Positions 1-8,250 of a stretch of 64,000 nucleotides of DNA are shown piece by piece; positions within the stretch are counted from its first letter, which is position 1; each line of letters starts with the position of its first letter. The stretch covers positions 124,001-188,000 of the forward strand of contig JAVJQK010000070.1 in NCBI GenBank assembly GCA_040218145.1, read 5' to 3'. The notes below the pieces were generated by a model that had not been told where the DNA came from, did no database searches, and was given only the letters and a program-made list of their open reading frames with translations. The stretch is from Sandaracinaceae bacterium. Its GTDB lineage: Bacteria; Myxococcota_A; Polyangia; Polyangiales; Sandaracinaceae. A program made the position numbers and the translations under genes.

Positions 1-121
1 CGGAAACTTTGCATACCCGCAACACGGGTCGGCCAGGGATGTACGACGAACACCGACAGGATCGGGGCAGAAGTTAACAACCGAACACCGTCCCCTATCC
101 CCCATTCGGGGACTCAGGCTC

Positions 122-412
122 TCAGACCCAGCTGATCTTCTCGATCACCTGGGCCAGGTCGGTGTCCTTGTCGGTGACGACGTCTCCCGCGTCGTGGGTC
201 TTCAGCGCGATCTCCACCGTGCTGTAGACGTTGCGGATCTCCGGGTGATGCCCGCGCTGCTCGGCCTCGAAGGCGATGCGCGTGATGAAGGAGATGGCCT
301 CCGGGAAGGCGCCGAACTGGTAGGTCTTCTTCAGCGCGCCGTCCTCGTGGGACCAGCCGGGCAGGGTCTTCAGGGCGGCCTCGATGGCCTCGTCGCTCGC
401 GGGTTCGCTCAT
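122..412 (-). CDS. Pterin-4a-carbinolamine dehydratase
   Basis: This 96-residue protein matches the whole length of the 4a-hydroxytetrahydrobiopterin dehydratase family (usually 95-115 residues). The segment HHPEIRNVYSTVEIALKTHD contains the family hallmark: paired His, then Pro-Glu, then the beta strand ending in T-H-D, with a following D-T-D-L-A helix. Known role: it dehydrates the 4a-carbinolamine formed when aromatic amino acid hydroxylases use tetrahydropterin, allowing cofactor recycling in the cytoplasm; some homologues also bind transcription factors. No aromatic hydroxylase gene is in the window, so its partner must lie elsewhere. The ATG at 412 gives a full-length family member. It follows the MoxR-type run on the same strand after about 44 bp and may be the last gene of that transcript. 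Confidence 0.93.
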   Translation of the reverse strand: MSEPASDEAIEAALKTLPGWSHEDGALKKTYQFGAFPEAISFITRIAFEAEQRGHHPEIRNVYSTVEIALKTHDAGDVVTDKDTDLAQVIEKISWV

Positions 413-456
413 GCGCCCGAAGGTACGCGCCCTGGCGCGACCTACAAAGGGCCGCC

Positions 457-879
457 CTACAGGCTACGGACGAGCACGTTGCGGCCGACGCGCTCGAGCG
501 ACACCCGGTGGGCCTCCGCGATCGCGGCGAGCGCCTCGAGCGCAGGCACGCGCCGGAGCGAGACGGTCACCGTTCGCTCGAGGCCCTCGCCGAGCACGAC
601 GCCGTAGCCCGCCGCCTCCGCCACGAAGCGCAGCGCCTCCCCCAGCGGCGCGCGGTGCAGCTCCAGGTCGATCCGTGGGCCGCCGACCCAGCGCACGGGC
701 GCGCTCGAGGCGATACGGGTCGTGCGGCGCGGGGTCCGAGCGAGCGCGCGGCTCTCGGCGCGACCCCCCGCTCCCTCCGACTCCCAGCGGACCAAGGCGT
801 CGCTCACCCCGACCCGCGGAGGCGCGCTCGGGGTCGACGCGCAGCCCACCGTCAGCGCGAGCGCGAGCCAGGGACGCAT
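457..879 (-). CDS. Putative lipoprotein with secretin N-terminal (STN)-like domain
   Basis: This 140-residue protein begins with a short hydrophobic stretch ending in V-G-C near residue 13, a weak lipobox, so it is probably exported and lipidated. A Ser/Arg-rich linker follows. Residues about 70-138 read like one STN/secretin short domain: D-L-E-L-H-R-A-P-L-G-E-A-L-R-F, then G-Y-G-V-V-L-G, then V-T-V-S-L-R-R-V-P-A-L-E-A-L. This fold is usual in PilQ/GspD secretins and TonB-dependent receptors, but there is no secretin or TonB barrel here. It starts 15 bp after the DUF58 gene, so it is likely the distal gene of the MoxR-type operon. The domain call is by pattern and moderate. The function is unknown; it could be a small periplasmic adaptor. 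Confidence 0.6.
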   Translation of the reverse strand: MRPWLALALTVGCASTPSAPPRVGVSDALVRWESEGAGGRAESRALARTPRRTTRIASSAPVRWVGGPRIDLELHRAPLGEALRFVAEAAGYGVVLGEGLERTVTVSLRRVPALEALAAIAEAHRVSLERVGRNVLVRSL

Positions 880-894
880 GCGCTCAGGCTACCC

Positions 895-2247
895 TCAGAG
901 GGCTCGCCGCGCCTTGATCTCCAGGTACCGGTTCACGGTCGCCACTGCGAGCTCTCCTGGCGGCGCCTCCACCAGCGCGACGCCGCTCTTGCGCAGGTGC
1001 GCCTTCACCGCCTCGCGCTCCTGGAGCAGATCCGCCGCCGCGGCTCGGTGATAGGCGCCGCGCGCGTCGTCCACGGGCGCGTCGGCGAGCGTCTCCGCCA
1101 CCGGGTCGTGCATCGTCACGCAGACCGGCAGGTGGCGCCGACGCAGGAGCGCCGCGTGCTCGGCGAGCGGCATCGCGTGCGCCTCGTCGAGGAGATCGGA
1201 GAACATCACGAGGAGCGCGCGCTTGCGGGCCCGCACCTGCACGAACTCCACGAGGCGGCGAAAGTCCACGAAGGTGTCCTCCGCCTCGGTCGCGTACAGC
1301 GCGTCGAGGATCTTGCGGTACTGCCCCGGCCCCCTCCCCGGCTGCACGAACTGATGCACGTGATCGCCGAAGACCACGAGCCCCACGCGGTCTCCCTTGC
1401 GGAGCGCCACCCAGCTGAGGAGGAGCGCGGCGTTGATCGCGTGGTCGAGCTTGGTGATCGCGCCGAGCTTCGTCGCCATCATGCGCCCGGCGTCCAGCGC
1501 GATGAGCACGATCTGCGAGCGCTCCTGCTCGAACACCCGGGTCACCGGCCGCTGTCTCTTCGCGGTCGACTTCCAGTCGAGGTCCCGGTAGGCGTCGCCG
1601 CTGACGTATTCGCGCAGCTGCTCGAACTCGCCGCCGCCGCCGCTGGCCCGGATGCTCCGGAACCCGACGCTCGCGAGGTCGCCGAGCCGCGCCGCCAGCT
1701 CGTAGCGGCGCGGGCCGAGCACGTTGGGGAACACGCGCGCCGCCTCCGTCGCCTCCACGCTCACGATCGACGCGCCCAGCTTCGCCCCGCCCTCGAGCTT
1801 CAGGTGCAGCCGACCGAACTCGAACTTGCCGCGCTTCGGCGGCACGACGACGTAGCTCAGCTCGCGCCGCGCGTACGGCGGGAGCTCCACGCTCAGCTCG
1901 TCCGGCTTCGCCTCCCACCCGGGCGGGAGGTCGTCGCGCACGGTCACCTTCATGGTGCGGCGCGTCGGGTTGTGGAGGCGCACCCGGATGGTGTTCTCCA
2001 CGCCGACCACCAGCCGTGAGTCCATGCGCCGCTCGACCGCGGGCGCGTCCTTCGCGAGCCCCCGCGCCTCGAGCGCCGCGATGCCGAGCAAGACCACGTC
2101 GTACGCGACGGCGGCGCCGAGCCCGAGCCCCGTGCCCATGTCCGCCGCCGCCAGCGGCAGCCCGCCGAGCGCGAACGGCACCAGCCGCGACCCCGGGACG
2201 ATCTTGGCCGTCCGCGCCTCGGGTGGCGCGTCGTCCTCCTCGCTCAA
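895..2247 (-). CDS. DUF58 domain protein (MoxR-associated)
   Basis: The 450-residue protein has a hydrophobic N-terminal region (about residues 25-60) followed by a beta-rich part and the DUF58 signature G-D-A-Y-R-D-L-D-W-K-S-T-A-K-R near residues 220-235. A von Willebrand A-like fold follows (A-L-D-A-G-R-M-M about residue 250), but the MIDAS D-x-S-x-S triad is not intact (D-A-G-R-M), so classical metal binding is doubtful. DUF58 proteins are nearly always encoded next to MoxR AAA+ ATPases and are thought to act with them as chaperone-like assembly factors at the membrane. The moxR-type gene ends 13 bp upstream, consistent with one operon. The substrate cannot be predicted from the sequence. 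Confidence 0.88.
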   Translation of the reverse strand: MSEEDDAPPEARTAKIVPGSRLVPFALGGLPLAAADMGTGLGLGAAVAYDVVLLGIAALEARGLAKDAPAVERRMDSRLVVGVENTIRVRLHNPTRRTMKVTVRDDLPPGWEAKPDELSVELPPYARRELSYVVVPPKRGKFEFGRLHLKLEGGAKLGASIVSVEATEAARVFPNVLGPRRYELAARLGDLASVGFRSIRASGGGGEFEQLREYVSGDAYRDLDWKSTAKRQRPVTRVFEQERSQIVLIALDAGRMMATKLGAITKLDHAINAALLLSWVALRKGDRVGLVVFGDHVHQFVQPGRGPGQYRKILDALYATEAEDTFVDFRRLVEFVQVRARKRALLVMFSDLLDEAHAMPLAEHAALLRRRHLPVCVTMHDPVAETLADAPVDDARGAYHRAAAADLLQEREAVKAHLRKSGVALVEAPPGELAVATVNRYLEIKARRAL

Positions 2248-2260
2248 CGCGGGCCCCCGC

Positions 2261-3220
2261 TCAACGCGGAACCTCGACCGTCGTCGAGACGCGGTCCATC
2301 ACCTCTTCGGGCCCGAGCCCGTCCAGCTCGACCTCGGGCGCGAGCACGAGGCGGTGGCAGATCACCGGGTGGAGCGCGCGCTGCACGTCGTCGGGCGTGA
2401 CGAACATGCGCCCGTCCAGCGCCGCGAACCAGCGCGAGGCGACCATCAAGTGCACGCCCGCGCGCGGCCCCGCGCCGAGCAGGATCATCGGCGTCTCACG
2501 TGTCGCGCGCATCAGCGAGAGAATGTACTGACGCACGCCGTCTTCCACCGTGACGTCACCCGCGAGGCGCCGCACCAGCGCCAGCTGCTCCCGGTCGGCC
2601 ACGGGCACGATGCCCGCCTGCTCCACGTCGACCGAGCCCACCCCGATGCTGGCCTGCGCGAGGATCCGATCCTCCTCGTCCGCGGTCGGGTAGCCGACCT
2701 GGATCTTCACCAGGAAGCGGTCGAGCTGCGCCTCCGGGAGCGGGTAGGTCCCCTCCTGCTCCACCGGGTTCTGCGTGGCGAACACCGTGAAGTCTCCGCT
2801 GAGCGCGTGGCGCTTGCCGTCGATGGAGACCTGTCGCTCCTGCATCGCCTCGAGGAGCGCGCTCTGCGTCTTCGCGGGGGCCCGGTTGATCTCGTCCGAG
2901 AGCAACAGCTCCGTGAAGATGGGCCCCTTCGTCAGCCGGAAGCTGCCTTGCTTGAAGTCGAAGACGTTGGTGCCGAGGATGTCGCTCGGCATCAGATCGG
3001 GCGTGAACTGCACGCGGCCGAACTCGAGATCGAGGGCCGCGGCGAGCGTCCGCACCATCAGCGTCTTCGCCGTGCCCGGCACGCCCTCGAGGAGCACGTG
3101 CCCCTGGGCGAGGAGCGCCACGAGCATCGTCTCGATCGTCTCCTCCTGGCCGACGATCACCTTCCCCACCTCGCCGAAGAGGGCGTCGCGGAGGGTCCTG
3201 AGCTCCTGAATCTGCTCCAT
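2261..3220 (-). CDS. MoxR-family AAA+ ATPase
   Basis: This 319-residue protein is a complete MoxR-type AAA+ ATPase. Walker A is G-V-P-G-T-A-K-T (about residues 41-48), Walker B is L-L-S-D-E-I-N-R-A-P, and the next segment, Q-S-A-L-L-E-A-M-Q-E-R-Q-V, is typical of the family. Sensor 1 lies in F-A-T-Q-N-P and a C-terminal lid domain carries V-T-P-D-D-V-Q. MoxR proteins are cytoplasmic ATP-driven chaperones that, with DUF58/vWA partners, help mature exported or metal-containing complexes. The neighbours here are DUF4129 and DUF4350 upstream and DUF58 downstream, the usual gene set in many Actinobacteria and Myxococcota. The gene begins 38 bp after the DUF4350 stop. Confidence 0.95.
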   Translation of the reverse strand: MEQIQELRTLRDALFGEVGKVIVGQEETIETMLVALLAQGHVLLEGVPGTAKTLMVRTLAAALDLEFGRVQFTPDLMPSDILGTNVFDFKQGSFRLTKGPIFTELLLSDEINRAPAKTQSALLEAMQERQVSIDGKRHALSGDFTVFATQNPVEQEGTYPLPEAQLDRFLVKIQVGYPTADEEDRILAQASIGVGSVDVEQAGIVPVADREQLALVRRLAGDVTVEDGVRQYILSLMRATRETPMILLGAGPRAGVHLMVASRWFAALDGRMFVTPDDVQRALHPVICHRLVLAPEVELDGLGPEEVMDRVSTTVEVPR

Positions 3221-3258
3221 GAATGCCGGCCGGTTCTACAGAGCGTGGGCGTGCTTGT

Positions 3259-4566
3259 CTACGAGATCGCCCTGGCGAGCTCGGCGTCGAGCCGCTCGGT
3301 GAAGCGCGGGAGCCCGTGAGACGCGGCCTCCGACTCGAGCGTGGCGATGGCCCGGACCGCCTCCGCCGCCTCCTTGCGCTTCCGCGCCTCGAGGGTGTCG
3401 GCGAGCGGCGCCGCCCCCTTCGCGTCCACGTGGTGATGGGCGGCGATGCGCTCGAGCGCGCGGCGAACGAGGATGCCCGCCGCGCCCACGGGGTCCTTGG
3501 CCTTCGCGTAGAGCGTCCCGACGCCTTCGACGTAGCTCGCCGTCCCCGCGGGCTCGGGCGGCGCCGGGTCCCGGGGGCTCCCGAAGCGCGCGCCGAAGCG
3601 CCAGACGACGAAGAGGACGAGCAAGAGCAGCTGCACGATGAACGCGCCGAGGCCCGCCTGGCGCAGGTAGCGCATCATGCCGCGGTGCTGTCCGATCCCG
3701 AGGTGATACTCGTCGAAGAGCACCGGACCGCCGCCGGCGTGCTCGCGCACCAGCCGCGCGAAGAGCAGCCCGCCGTTCTGCTGCGACAGATCGCGGTTCT
3801 GGAACATGCTCGCCGAGCCGAGCGCGATCACCGCGCCCTCGCCCACGTCGACGCGCACCCCGACCGGCTCTCCCTCGGGACCGTCGAGCCGGAGGAGCGT
3901 GTGGTGCGAGCGGCTCTCGTCGAAGCGAACCCCTCGAGGCTGCCGCAGGCCAACCCACGGGAGCCCGATCACCGGCTCTCCCGCCGGCCACGCGCCGTGG
4001 GCCATCGGGATGTCTCCGTCGTCGACGACCTCGTCGTAGGCCCGCTCGGGCTCCTCGCGCAGCATGCCCGGCAGGTCCTCGAGCTGCGGCTCGTCGTCGC
4101 CGTCGGACTCCTTGCGCGGCCCGCCCTCGCGCTCCTCGAGCATGCGAATCAGACCGCTCGAGCGCTCACAGCCGCCGTCGATCGCGACGCCGAAGTCCGA
4201 GCGACGCACGTAGTCCGGCGCGCCGGCCACGAGCAGCACGCCGCCCGCCTCGATCCAGGCCTTCAGGTTCTCGCGCTCGAGGCGACCCACGTCGCGGCGC
4301 ATCCACGTCTCACACGCGCCGAGCGCGACGAGCATGCCGCCGCCCTCCGGCAGCCGGCCGAGGTCCTCGGCCCAGCGCTGGGGCCGCGCCCCGATCTGCT
4401 CGGCCAGCAGGTAGAGCCCGCGGGTGCCCTCCGGACCCGAGCCGTAGGTGCTGTAGGCCGCGACGTACCTCCCGCGCGCGCTCACCCGCTGGCACATCAC
4501 GCCGGAGAGACCGAGGCCCAGGATCACCGCGGTCGCGATCGCGGCGCGTCTGGCGAGGCGCCTCAC
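3259..4566 (-). CDS. DUF4350 domain membrane protein
   Basis: I place the start at GTG 4566, because GTG overlaps the TGA stop (4565-4563) of the upstream gene as GTGA and is preceded by AGGAG eight bases away. The 435-residue product begins with a hydrophobic anchor (A-I-A-T-A-V-I-L-G-L-G-L-S-G-V). A DUF4350 domain follows (Y-S-T-Y-G-S-G-P-E-G-T-R-G-L-Y-L-L-A-E, then a segment containing L-L-V-A-G-A-P). A second transmembrane helix (F-I-V-Q-L-L-L-L-V-L-F-V-V-W-R) lies near residue 320, with a cytoplasmic C-terminal helical part. DUF4350 is a GATase-like fold of unknown activity found with MoxR and DUF58. The open frame extends upstream to 4659 but that part lies inside the DUF4129 gene. Confidence 0.85.
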   Translation of the reverse strand: MRRLARRAAIATAVILGLGLSGVMCQRVSARGRYVAAYSTYGSGPEGTRGLYLLAEQIGARPQRWAEDLGRLPEGGGMLVALGACETWMRRDVGRLERENLKAWIEAGGVLLVAGAPDYVRRSDFGVAIDGGCERSSGLIRMLEEREGGPRKESDGDDEPQLEDLPGMLREEPERAYDEVVDDGDIPMAHGAWPAGEPVIGLPWVGLRQPRGVRFDESRSHHTLLRLDGPEGEPVGVRVDVGEGAVIALGSASMFQNRDLSQQNGGLLFARLVREHAGGGPVLFDEYHLGIGQHRGMMRYLRQAGLGAFIVQLLLLVLFVVWRFGARFGSPRDPAPPEPAGTASYVEGVGTLYAKAKDPVGAAGILVRRALERIAAHHHVDAKGAAPLADTLEARKRKEAAEAVRAIATLESEAASHGLPRFTERLDAELARAIS

Positions 4567-6257
4567 GCCGCCCGCTCCTGCGCGCGCCGCACGATGTCCG
4601 TGGCGAGCTCGCGGCACCTCGCGTAGTCGTCTTCGGTGGTCGGCTCGTGGCCATACCACTTGTGATCGAACAGCCTCGTGAACTCGTGGAACGCGGTCCG
4701 CAGGTCGCCCCGCGGCATCTGCCGCAGGTACTGCCAGTTGGTCAGGTGCGGATCGAAGGCGATGAGCCGGCGCCGGTCGAGCGAGACGAGCGTGGCGAGA
4801 TAGAGGGAGCGGAGCGCGGCCCGGTAGGCGCCGTCGGCCGCCAGCTGCGCGGCCTCGTCGAGGAACGAGCCCGGCGGTCGCTCGCGGATGTCCTCACGGG
4901 TCACCGCCGCCCGCTCCAGCGCGCGCGCGCTCTGCTCGCCGCGACGGCGCGTGGCGATGAGGTAGAGCGTCACCGCGAGGAGGAGGAGGACCGCGAACAC
5001 GATGAAGAACGTCGCGCCCGGCAGCGGCACGTCGGGCATGAGCGGCGCCGAGGGCGGCTCGATGTCGATGTCGCGGTCACGGAAGATCCACTCGAAGACG
5101 CGCTCCACCAGATCGGCGAGGCCCTCTCCGCGGCGGTCCTCGAACTCCCGGAATTCGTCCCGCCCGAGGATGTCCTCGACCTGCCCCTGCACCGCGACGT
5201 CGCGATCCTCGAGGCTCACGGTGATCGGCGCGGGCGGCTCCGGCACGGCGGACACCGGCGCGTCGGGTCGGGCCGGCGCGGGGAGCGACTGGGGATCCGG
5301 CGGCGGCGGGAAGTCCTCCTGCGCGAGCGACGACGCGGGCGCGAGCAGCATCGCGAGCGCGAGCGCCGCGGCGCTGCCCATCGCGGTCGCAGCGCCGCCG
5401 GCCCTGGGCGCGCCGCGGCCCCCGGACGCGTGGCTCCGCGCGGCGTCGATGGCGGCGCGCAGATCGAGCCCCTCGGCGCGCACCCGCGCGGAGACCCAGG
5501 CCGAGGCGCTGAGCGCGGCCCGGAGCGGCTCGAACAGGATCAGCGCCACCGCGCCGACGCAGAGCACGACGAACGTGTTGCTCGCGGAGAGGAACGCCTC
5601 GACGGTCGCGACCTCGAAGCCGAGGAAGCTCCGGAGCAGCAGCACCAGCACGCCGCTGACGAAGAGCAGATTCCCGAAGAGCCCGACGATGCCGGCGAGG
5701 ATCATCGCCTCGGTCGCCACGCCGCTGGCTCGCTGCCCGCCGTGGTCCAGGAAGGCCGCGTAGAGCGCGCGGAGCCCCCCCTGGCGCTCGCAAGCGGCCC
5801 GCGCGATCCAGGAGGGCGCGAACGCACCCCGGATCGCGAAGAACGGCGTGAAGAGGAGCACCCCGAACGGCCCGAGCAGGCTCCCCGCGACGAGCAGCCA
5901 GCTCCACGCCCAGATCCCGAGGCCCGTCAGCAGCGACGTGCGCAGCACGGCGAGCGGGCGCCCCGCGTCACCGGGCAGCGGCGCGTCCCACATCGCGCGC
6001 ACGTAAGCGCGGCTCGAGCGCCCCACGAGCAGCGCCCGCACGAACCACGCGAGCACCACCGCGAACGCGAGGAGCGGCCGGAGCGTGCGCACCCCCTCGA
6101 CGCGCTCGAGGTAGTAGACGCCGAGCAGCACCGCGCCGAGCGTCCCGCCGCCCATCAGAGCCGCGCCGGCGCGCGCGAAGCCCCCCTCGCGCACGAGCGT
6201 GAGCGCCCGATCGATGGTGCCGACGGGGCCGACGGGAGCCAGGTCGCGGCCCGTCAA
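4563..6257 (-). CDS. DUF4129 domain multi-spanning membrane protein
   Basis: The C-terminal 90 residues fit DUF4129: A-Y-R-A-A-L-R-S-L-Y-L-A-T-L-V-S-L-D, then P-H-L-T-N-W-Q-Y-L-R, then F-D-H-K-W-Y-G. Upstream are several hydrophobic helices, an Ala-rich possible internal signal-like helix, a Pro-rich linker and one more helix (F-F-I-V-F-A-V-L-L-L-L-A-V-T). The open frame extends to 6521, but residues before about 89 are Arg-rich and overlap the zinc-binding gene in another frame. I therefore choose TTG 6257, which overlaps the upstream stop as TTGA and follows a G-rich stretch resembling a ribosome binding site. That gives about 564 residues. The start is tentative. It belongs to the MoxR/DUF58 module; the molecular function is unknown. 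Confidence 0.82.
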   Translation of the reverse strand: MTGRDLAPVGPVGTIDRALTLVREGGFARAGAALMGGGTLGAVLLGVYYLERVEGVRTLRPLLAFAVVLAWFVRALLVGRSSRAYVRAMWDAPLPGDAGRPLAVLRTSLLTGLGIWAWSWLLVAGSLLGPFGVLLFTPFFAIRGAFAPSWIARAACERQGGLRALYAAFLDHGGQRASGVATEAMILAGIVGLFGNLLFVSGVLVLLLRSFLGFEVATVEAFLSASNTFVVLCVGAVALILFEPLRAALSASAWVSARVRAEGLDLRAAIDAARSHASGGRGAPRAGGAATAMGSAAALALAMLLAPASSLAQEDFPPPPDPQSLPAPARPDAPVSAVPEPPAPITVSLEDRDVAVQGQVEDILGRDEFREFEDRRGEGLADLVERVFEWIFRDRDIDIEPPSAPLMPDVPLPGATFFIVFAVLLLLAVTLYLIATRRRGEQSARALERAAVTREDIRERPPGSFLDEAAQLAADGAYRAALRSLYLATLVSLDRRRLIAFDPHLTNWQYLRQMPRGDLRTAFHEFTRLFDHKWYGHEPTTEDDYARCRELATDIVRRAQERAA

Positions 6258-6580
6258 GAGCCCCCCGGCAGCGCGGCCTCGAGCAGCCCCCACGTCAGGA
6301 GCGTGACGAGCGTGAGGAGCCCGAAGGCGGCGAGCCCCGCGAGCCAGGTCGCGGTGGGTCGCTCCGCGCTCGCCTTCTTTCGCGCGCCCCGCTCGGCCAG
6401 GACGGCGTAGCAGGCGACGCAGTAGTTGATCCCGTCGACCTTCGTGACGCACTCGCTGCAGATGCGCGCGCGGCACTCGACGCAGATCCCGATCGCTTCG
6501 CGCTCCGGGTGGTTCTGGCACGCGGCGGCGGCGGGAGCGGTCACGCCCCTGGTTGTGTCCGTTCGCGCCGCCGTCGTCAA
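6254..6580 (-). CDS. B-box-type zinc-binding membrane protein
   Basis: This 108-residue protein has a compact cluster of zinc ligands at about residues 21-58: C-Q-N-H, C-V-E-C, C-S-E-C and C-V-A-C. This Cys/His spacing is the one seen in small bacterial B-box zinc finger proteins. One transmembrane helix follows (about residues 77-100, L-A-A-F-G-L-L-T-L-V-T-L-L-T-W). It is the first gene of the leftward MoxR-type run and its stop codon overlaps the proposed TTG start of the DUF4129 gene. Only 47 bp separate it from the divergent amidotransferase gene. It is probably an inner-membrane accessory subunit. Bacterial B-box proteins have no defined activity. Confidence 0.8.
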   Translation of the reverse strand: MTTAARTDTTRGVTAPAAAACQNHPEREAIGICVECRARICSECVTKVDGINYCVACYAVLAERGARKKASAERPTATWLAGLAAFGLLTLVTLLTWGLLEAALPGGS

Positions 6581-6627
6581 CGTCGCCGACGCTTTACGTC
6601 CCGCGTCGCCAGCGCCACGCTTCGCCC

Positions 6628-7332
6628 ATGACGCGCCCCGTGTTGATCGTGAAGACCGGCTCCACCATGCCGCACCTCTCCGCCGAGCGCGGCGACTACG
6701 AGGACTGGATCGCCGACGGCCTCTCGGTGCCCGACGTGCGGACCGTCGCCGTCGAGGCCGGAGAGGCCCTCCCCGACCCCGAGACCTTGCGCGGCGTGGT
6801 GGTCACGGGCTCGAGCGCGCTCGTCACCGATCGCCTCGAGTGGAGCGAGCGGACCGGCGCCTGGCTCCGCGCCGCCGTCGACGCCGAGATCCCGATGCTC
6901 TGCATCTGCTACGGCCACCAGCTCCTCGCGGACACCCTGGGGGGCACGGTCGGCGCCAATCGCAAGGGCCGCGAGATCGGCGCGATCGACGTCACGCTCA
7001 ACGAAGCGGGCCGCGCCGACCCGCTGTTCGAGGGCCTCCCCGAGACCCTTCGGGTCAGCTCCTCACACCGGCAGCAGGTGCTCGCGCTGCCCGAGGGCGC
7101 GGTCGCGCTCGGCCACAACGAGATGGACCCGCACCAGGCCTACCGCCTCGGCGCGCGCGTGTGGGGCGTGCAGTTCCACCCCGAGTGGGACGACGGCGTG
7201 ATCCGCGCCTACCTCGAGGCGCGGCGCGAGATCTTGCGTGAGGAGGGCCTCGACCCGGAGGCGCTGCTCGATCGCGTGGCGCCCTCGGCCCACGGCGAGC
7301 GCATCCTCGAGAACTTCGCCCGCGCCCTGTGA
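6628..7332 (+). CDS. Class I glutamine amidotransferase (GMP synthase-like)
   Basis: Start ATG 6628 gives 234 residues beginning M-T-R-P-V-L-I-V-K-T-G. The GATase1 catalytic triad is visible: nucleophile Cys94 in C-I-C-Y-G-H-Q, and His-Glu in V-Q-F-H-P-E-W. Stand-alone proteins of this kind resemble the glutaminase half of GuaA and are often annotated as GMP synthase-like or gamma-glutamyl hydrolase-like amidotransferases. No synthetase partner is adjacent, so the acceptor is unknown. The gene is monocistronic: it diverges from the MoxR-type run and converges on a lipoprotein gene 18 bp downstream. The frame is open further upstream to 6553, but that region overlaps the divergent gene and lacks the family pattern. 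Confidence 0.88.
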   Translation: MTRPVLIVKTGSTMPHLSAERGDYEDWIADGLSVPDVRTVAVEAGEALPDPETLRGVVVTGSSALVTDRLEWSERTGAWLRAAVDAEIPMLCICYGHQLLADTLGGTVGANRKGREIGAIDVTLNEAGRADPLFEGLPETLRVSSSHRQQVLALPEGAVALGHNEMDPHQAYRLGARVWGVQFHPEWDDGVIRAYLEARREILREEGLDPEALLDRVAPSAHGERILENFARAL

Positions 7333-7350
7333 GCTCGGGTCCAGGGGGAC

Positions 7351-8163
7351 TCAGCGCATCCGCGCGGTCATCATGTCGAGCGTGCAGAACCCCGTCCCGG
7401 ACGGGCTGTGCGCCTGCGCCATGCAGCGGCCTTCGGGGCACTCCCCCGCGCCGAGCTCGCAGATCCGCACGCAGCGCTTGCTGCCGACGCCACCGCAGAA
7501 GAAGCCCGACTGGCAGTCCTGCTGCTCCTCGCAGGCCTCGCCCGCGTCGGCGCTCCCGGCGACCCGACACTCCGTCGTGCCCGCGCCGTCGACGATGTAG
7601 CAGCCCTCGCGAGGCTCACAGGTGCCGGCGGGATCCAGCACGTCGCAGGTCCGACGGGCGAGGCAGCGTCCCCAGCTCGTCGAAGAGCCGTCGACCAGCT
7701 CGCCCGAGCCGCCGCAGCTCGCGCCGTCCGAGCACGCCGAGCCGTCCCCGGGGCAGCAGATCCGCGCGCACACTCCGCGCTCTCCGTCGCGGAAGCACGC
7801 CAGCCCCGGCGCGCAGGCGCCCGGCTCCGTGCACTCGCTGCCGAGGCTCTGCGACCCGGGCTCCGACTGACACGCCGCCGCCTCACCCCAGAGGACGCAC
7901 GCCCCCTCGGTGCAGCCGTCGGCCGAGCGAGGATCGCAGACCGCGTCCGCACAGAGCAGAGCCCCCGCGTCCACGTCACCCGCGCCCGAGTCCTGCCCCG
8001 CGTCCCGCGACGCGCCCGCGTCGAGCAGCCCGCCGCCGTCGACCAGCGCCGCGTCGCGCGTCGGTCCGCCATCCGATCCGGGGAGCGGCCCCCCGTCGCA
8101 GGCGACGAGCGCGAGCGCCGCCGCGAGCGGCGCCCAGGTGAAGTGAAACGAACGGGTCGACAT
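7351..8163 (-). CDS. Cys-rich predicted lipoprotein (paralogue of next gene)
   Basis: The start is taken at ATG 8163, giving 270 residues with a signal peptide and lipobox L-V-A-C near residue 22. A low-complexity Asp/Gly/Ala linker follows (about 25-70), then a domain with many Cys in short modules such as C-F-R-D-G-E-R-G-V-C, G-A-C-V-L-W-G and C-E-E-Q-Q-D-C. Disulfide-rich modules behind a flexible lipid-anchored linker indicate an outer-membrane or surface lipoprotein, a class abundant in myxobacteria. It shares Cys spacing and phrases (E-G-A-C-V-L-W-G here versus S-G-M-A-C-V-L-S-G there) with the gene encoded just upstream at 8251-9042, so the two look like a tandem duplication. The function is unknown. 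Confidence 0.78.
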   Translation of the reverse strand: MSTRSFHFTWAPLAAALALVACDGGPLPGSDGGPTRDAALVDGGGLLDAGASRDAGQDSGAGDVDAGALLCADAVCDPRSADGCTEGACVLWGEAAACQSEPGSQSLGSECTEPGACAPGLACFRDGERGVCARICCPGDGSACSDGASCGGSGELVDGSSTSWGRCLARRTCDVLDPAGTCEPREGCYIVDGAGTTECRVAGSADAGEACEEQQDCQSGFFCGGVGSKRCVRICELGAGECPEGRCMAQAHSPSGTGFCTLDMMTARMR

Positions 8164-8250
8164 CGGTACAGCCAAGTCGAAAAGAGATAAGCGCGAAGCG
8201 AGGACGCGCCCGGGCAGTGGAGATTCACCCACCCGAGCGCGAGTCCATCG

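Noticed and set aside
90-113. Hairpin GTCCCC...GGGGAC downstream of the pterin dehydratase gene.
   Set aside because: The stem is only 6 bp with a 12-base loop and no U tract; not enough for a terminator call.
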